Shown: piece after piece, positions 4,764-6,431 of the stretch
How the letters are laid out: every line of letters starts with the position of its first letter
How positions within the stretch are numbered: the first letter of the stretch is position 1
Assembly: GCA_934597465.1 (NCBI GenBank)
Contig: CAKTSC010000081.1
Location: 1-6,431 of the forward strand
DNA length: 6,431 nucleotides
Source: an uncultured Dysosmobacter sp.
Lineage (GTDB): Bacteria; Bacillota; Clostridia; Oscillospirales; Oscillospiraceae
Direction: 5' to 3'
Made by a program: the position numbers and the translations under genes
Notes under the pieces: model-generated
Database searches by the model: none
Told to the model about the DNA's origin: nothing
Seen by the model: only the letters and a program-made list of their open reading frames with translations

Positions 4764-4913
4764 ATCCCTTATCAAGAGTGGCGGAGGGACCGGCCCGAGG
4801 AAGCCACGGCAACCTGCATTGTAAGGTGCCAAATCCGGCGGAGAACCGAAAGATGAGGAGCAAGCCATTCTCACGCGCGCGTTTCGCTCTTTCGGCGAAG
4901 CGTGCTGTTTTTT
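4764..4913 (+). promoter_or_regulatory. SAM-I (S-box) riboswitch: aptamer plus expression platform
   Basis: The aptamer shows the S-box signature in order: CTTATCAAGAG, GTGGCGGAGGGAC, GAGGAAGCCACGGCAACC, AAGGTGCCAAATCC, and GAACCGAAAGATGAG. P1 is CCTTATC (4767-4773) with GATGAGG (4852-4858). P2 is GTGGC (4778-4782) with GCCAC (4803-4807). P3 is closed by GGC/GCC around ACCT/AGGT (4809-4830). SAM binding stabilises P1 and permits the terminator at 4877-4913. Without SAM, GAGGAGC (4855-4861), which overlaps the P1 3' strand, can pair with GCTCTTT (4886-4892) inside the terminator. This gives a 7-bp antiterminator (two G-U pairs). It is therefore an OFF switch acting by transcription termination, giving feedback from SAM onto SAM synthetase. 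The aptamer identity is certain; the exact antiterminator pairing is inferred by eye. Confidence 0.97.
4877..4913 (+). terminator. SAM-dependent intrinsic terminator of the riboswitch
   Basis: Bases 4877-4888 pair with 4894-4905 (12 positions, several G-U wobbles) around CTTTC. TGTTTTTT follows at 4906-4913. It lies 36 nt before the metK start codon. Confidence 0.88.
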
Positions 4914-4949
4914 CGCCTTTGATAGGGAAGTCAAGAAAGGAAGTACATT

Positions 4950-6128
4950 ATGGCAAGACATCTGTTTACCTCTGAGTCCGTTACCGAAGGACATCCCGAC
5001 AAGATCTGCGACCAGATCTCCGACGCCGTGCTGGACGCCATCCTGGAAAAGGACCCCAACGCCCGGGTGGCCTGCGAGACCACGGCCTGCACCGGCCTCA
5101 TCCACGTGATGGGCGAGATCACCACCAGCTGCTACGTGGACATCCCCAAGGTTGCCCGGGAGGTCGTCCGGGAGATCGGCTATGACCGGGGCAAGTTCGG
5201 CTTCGACTGCGACACCTGCGGCGTCATCACCTCCATCGACGAGCAGAGCGGCGACATCGCCATGGGCGTGGACAAGGCCCTGGAGAGCAAGGAGGGCAGC
5301 GAGGATCTCACCGGCGGCGCCGGCGACCAGGGCATGATGTTCGGCTACGCCTGCGACGAGACCCCGGAGCTGATGCCCCTGGCCATCTCCCTGAGCCACC
5401 GGCTTGCCAAGCAGCTCACCGCCATCCGCAAGGCGGGGGTCGTCAACTACCTGCGGCCCGACGGCAAGACCCAGGTCACGGTGGAGTATGACGGCGAGCG
5501 GCCCGTCCGGGTGGACGCCGTGGTGGTCTCCACCCAGCACTCCCCCGAGGTGACCCTGGAGCAGATCCGCAGCGACATGGTGGAGCTGGTCATCAAGCCC
5601 ATCATCCCCGAGGAGCTGCTGGATGAGAACACCAAGTACTACGTGAACCCCACCGGCCGCTTCGTCAAGGGCGGCCCGGCGGCGGACAGCGGCCTCACCG
5701 GCCGGAAGATCATCGTGGACACCTACGGCGGCAGCGCCCCCCACGGCGGCGGCGCTTTCTCCGGCAAGGATCCCACCAAGGTCGACCGCTCCGCGGCCTA
5801 TGCCGCCCGGTGGGTGGCCAAGAACATCGTGGCCGCCGGGCTTGCCCGCAAGTGCCAGGTGCAGCTGGCTTACGCCATCGGCGTGGCCCACCCCGTCAGC
5901 GTGATGGTGGAGACCTTCGGCACCGGCAAGGTCAGCGACGAGGCCCTGGAGAAGGCCGTTCGCAAGGTCTTTGACCTGCGGCCCAGCGCCATCATCCGGG
6001 ATCTCGACCTCCGCAAGCCCATCTACCGGCAGCTGGCCGCCTACGGCCACATGGGCCGGGAGGATCTGGGCGTCTCCTGGGAGAAGACCGACCGGGTGGA
6101 GGCCATCCGGGCCGCCCTGGCGGAGTGA
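4950..6128 (+). CDS. metK: S-adenosylmethionine synthetase (methionine adenosyltransferase), 392 aa
   Basis: The enzyme makes S-adenosylmethionine from methionine and ATP, releasing phosphate and pyrophosphate; it is a cytoplasmic homotetramer in bacteria, needing Mg and K ions. The start ATG follows an AAAGGAAG binding site. Family marks: [17 protein letters not shown] at residues 6-22 (H15, D17, K18 for ATP and metal), the signature [11 protein letters not shown] at 123-133, [18 protein letters not shown] at about 236-253, and the glycine-rich phosphate loop GGGAFSGKD at 266-274. The C-terminal [20 protein letters not shown] stretch is also typical. The length is normal and no key residue is missing, so it should be active. 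Codon use is strongly GC-rich, as expected for a highly expressed core gene here. It forms a single-gene transcription unit: its own consensus promoter, the SAM-I riboswitch in the leader and a strong hairpin terminator after the stop. Confidence 0.99.
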   Translation: MARHLFTSESVTEGHPDKICDQISDAVLDAILEKDPNARVACETTACTGLIHVMGEITTSCYVDIPKVAREVVREIGYDRGKFGFDCDTCGVITSIDEQSGDIAMGVDKALESKEGSEDLTGGAGDQGMMFGYACDETPELMPLAISLSHRLAKQLTAIRKAGVVNYLRPDGKTQVTVEYDGERPVRVDAVVVSTQHSPEVTLEQIRSDMVELVIKPIIPEELLDENTKYYVNPTGRFVKGGPAADSGLTGRKIIVDTYGGSAPHGGGAFSGKDPTKVDRSAAYAARWVAKNIVAAGLARKCQVQLAYAIGVAHPVSVMVETFGTGKVSDEALEKAVRKVFDLRPSAIIRDLDLRKPIYRQLAAYGHMGREDLGVSWEKTDRVEAIRAALAE

Positions 6129-6163
6129 GTTCCGTCCCTGGCGGCGGCAGAAAAAGGAAAAAC

Positions 6164-6203
6164 GGCGTGGGAGCGGGCTTTTGCCCGCTCCCGCGCTGCT
6201 TTT
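6164..6203 (+). terminator. Intrinsic terminator after metK
   Basis: Bases 6165-6178 pair with 6183-6196 in a 14-bp stem (one T-G wobble) with a TTTT loop, starting 36 nt after the metK stop. The tail is CTGCTTTT, a short U-tract offset from the stem, but the GC-rich stem is very stable. Confidence 0.8.
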
Positions 6204-6244
6204 GCGGCGGGGAAGGGCTCTCCGGCGGGGATGGGATCCGGGCC

Positions 6245-6273
6245 TTGCATTCCCGGCCCATTCCGGGTACAAT
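6245..6273 (+). promoter_or_regulatory. Predicted sigma-A promoter of the gene at 6337
   Basis: TTGCAT (6245-6250) and TACAAT (6268-6273) are 17 nt apart. Transcription would begin near 6280, giving a leader of about 57 nt. The leader contains the perfect 16-bp palindrome GGAGGGCGCGCCCTCC (6293-6308), which could fold into a hairpin or bind a dimeric protein just downstream of the start site. Confidence 0.7.
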
Positions 6274-6336
6274 AGGGGAAGAAACCGGGCCGGGAGGGCG
6301 CGCCCTCCGGACGCCCGGGGATAAAGGAGATACGAT

Positions 6337-6431
6337 ATGGCGTTCTTCCATTTCGAGGGCAACGGCCCGGCGGGGCAGGGGGATCCCCAGCCCCATGTGG
6401 TCTGGCAGCAGCGGGAGAAAAAGGCCCGCAA
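6337..6431 (+). CDS. Unidentified protein, first 31 codons (continues past right edge)
   Basis: The ATG at 6337 follows AAAGGAGATACGAT, a strong ribosome binding site with good spacing, and lies downstream of a convincing promoter. The visible N-terminus (MAFFHFEGNGPAGQ, then a Pro/His stretch and WQQREKKAR) is hydrophilic after residue 6, with a basic helix-like end. No signal peptide or recognisable motif is present. The product cannot be named from this portion. Confidence 0.75.
   Translation, partial: MAFFHFEGNGPAGQGDPQPHVVWQQREKKAR

Noticed and set aside
6164..6203. A second riboswitch or leader after metK
   Set aside because: The structure is a simple GC hairpin with a short T-run, sufficient as a terminator, and the next promoter lies downstream of it.
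4620..6431. A 603-codon open frame on the minus strand opposite metK
   Set aside because: It is the mirror of GC-rich metK codons: low-complexity Ala/Gly/Val/His/Asp translation, no binding site, and metK on the other strand is certain.

Overview
The window looks like chromosomal DNA from a GC-rich, low-motility Firmicute of the Clostridia, most likely the Oscillospiraceae (Flavonifractor/Dysosmobacter-like). The grounds are strong GC codon bias, clean AGGAGG-type ribosome binding sites, consensus sigma-A promoters with 17-base spacers, and a SAM-I riboswitch ahead of metK. The genus is an inference from style, not from a database match.

Layout, left to right. (1) 1-1544, minus strand: the N-terminal 514 codons of a large HD-domain phosphohydrolase-like protein, which runs off the left edge. 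(2) 1545-2004: a divergent intergenic region. It holds an extended -10 promoter for the HD gene on the minus strand. On the plus strand it holds a near-consensus promoter followed by about 210 nt of strongly structured RNA, ending in an intrinsic terminator and then a further GC hairpin. (3) 2005-3051, plus strand: an unrecognised, cysteine-rich lipoprotein with visibly lower GC than the rest, closed by a 16-bp inverted repeat. (4) 3052-3600: a graveyard about 550 bp long. It contains a decayed copy of the 3' end and terminator hairpin of the neighbouring rhomboid-like gene, a stretch of unknown origin, and a 5'-truncated CFI-box-type C-terminal fragment that begins at a run of eight G. (5) 3668-4549, minus strand: a six-TM rhomboid-fold protein with a C-terminal Cys/His zinc-binding tail and no catalytic histidine in its membrane core. 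It shares a bidirectional terminator with the CFI fragment. (6) 4718-6203, plus strand: a complete SAM-I riboswitch-controlled metK unit (promoter, aptamer, terminator/antiterminator, CDS, terminator). (7) 6245-6431: promoter and first 31 codons of an unidentified gene.

The genes do not form one operon; each has its own promoter or terminator. metK supplies S-adenosylmethionine and is shut off by SAM through transcription termination. The most interesting unexplained element is the leader RNA at 1726-1936. Its terminator's 5' strand can alternatively pair with an upstream segment that is also one arm of an internal hairpin. That is the architecture of a termination-controlling leader, and no independent promoter for the downstream lipoprotein is visible. 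It could equally be a free-standing small RNA with a terminator. I could not match it to any RNA family I know.
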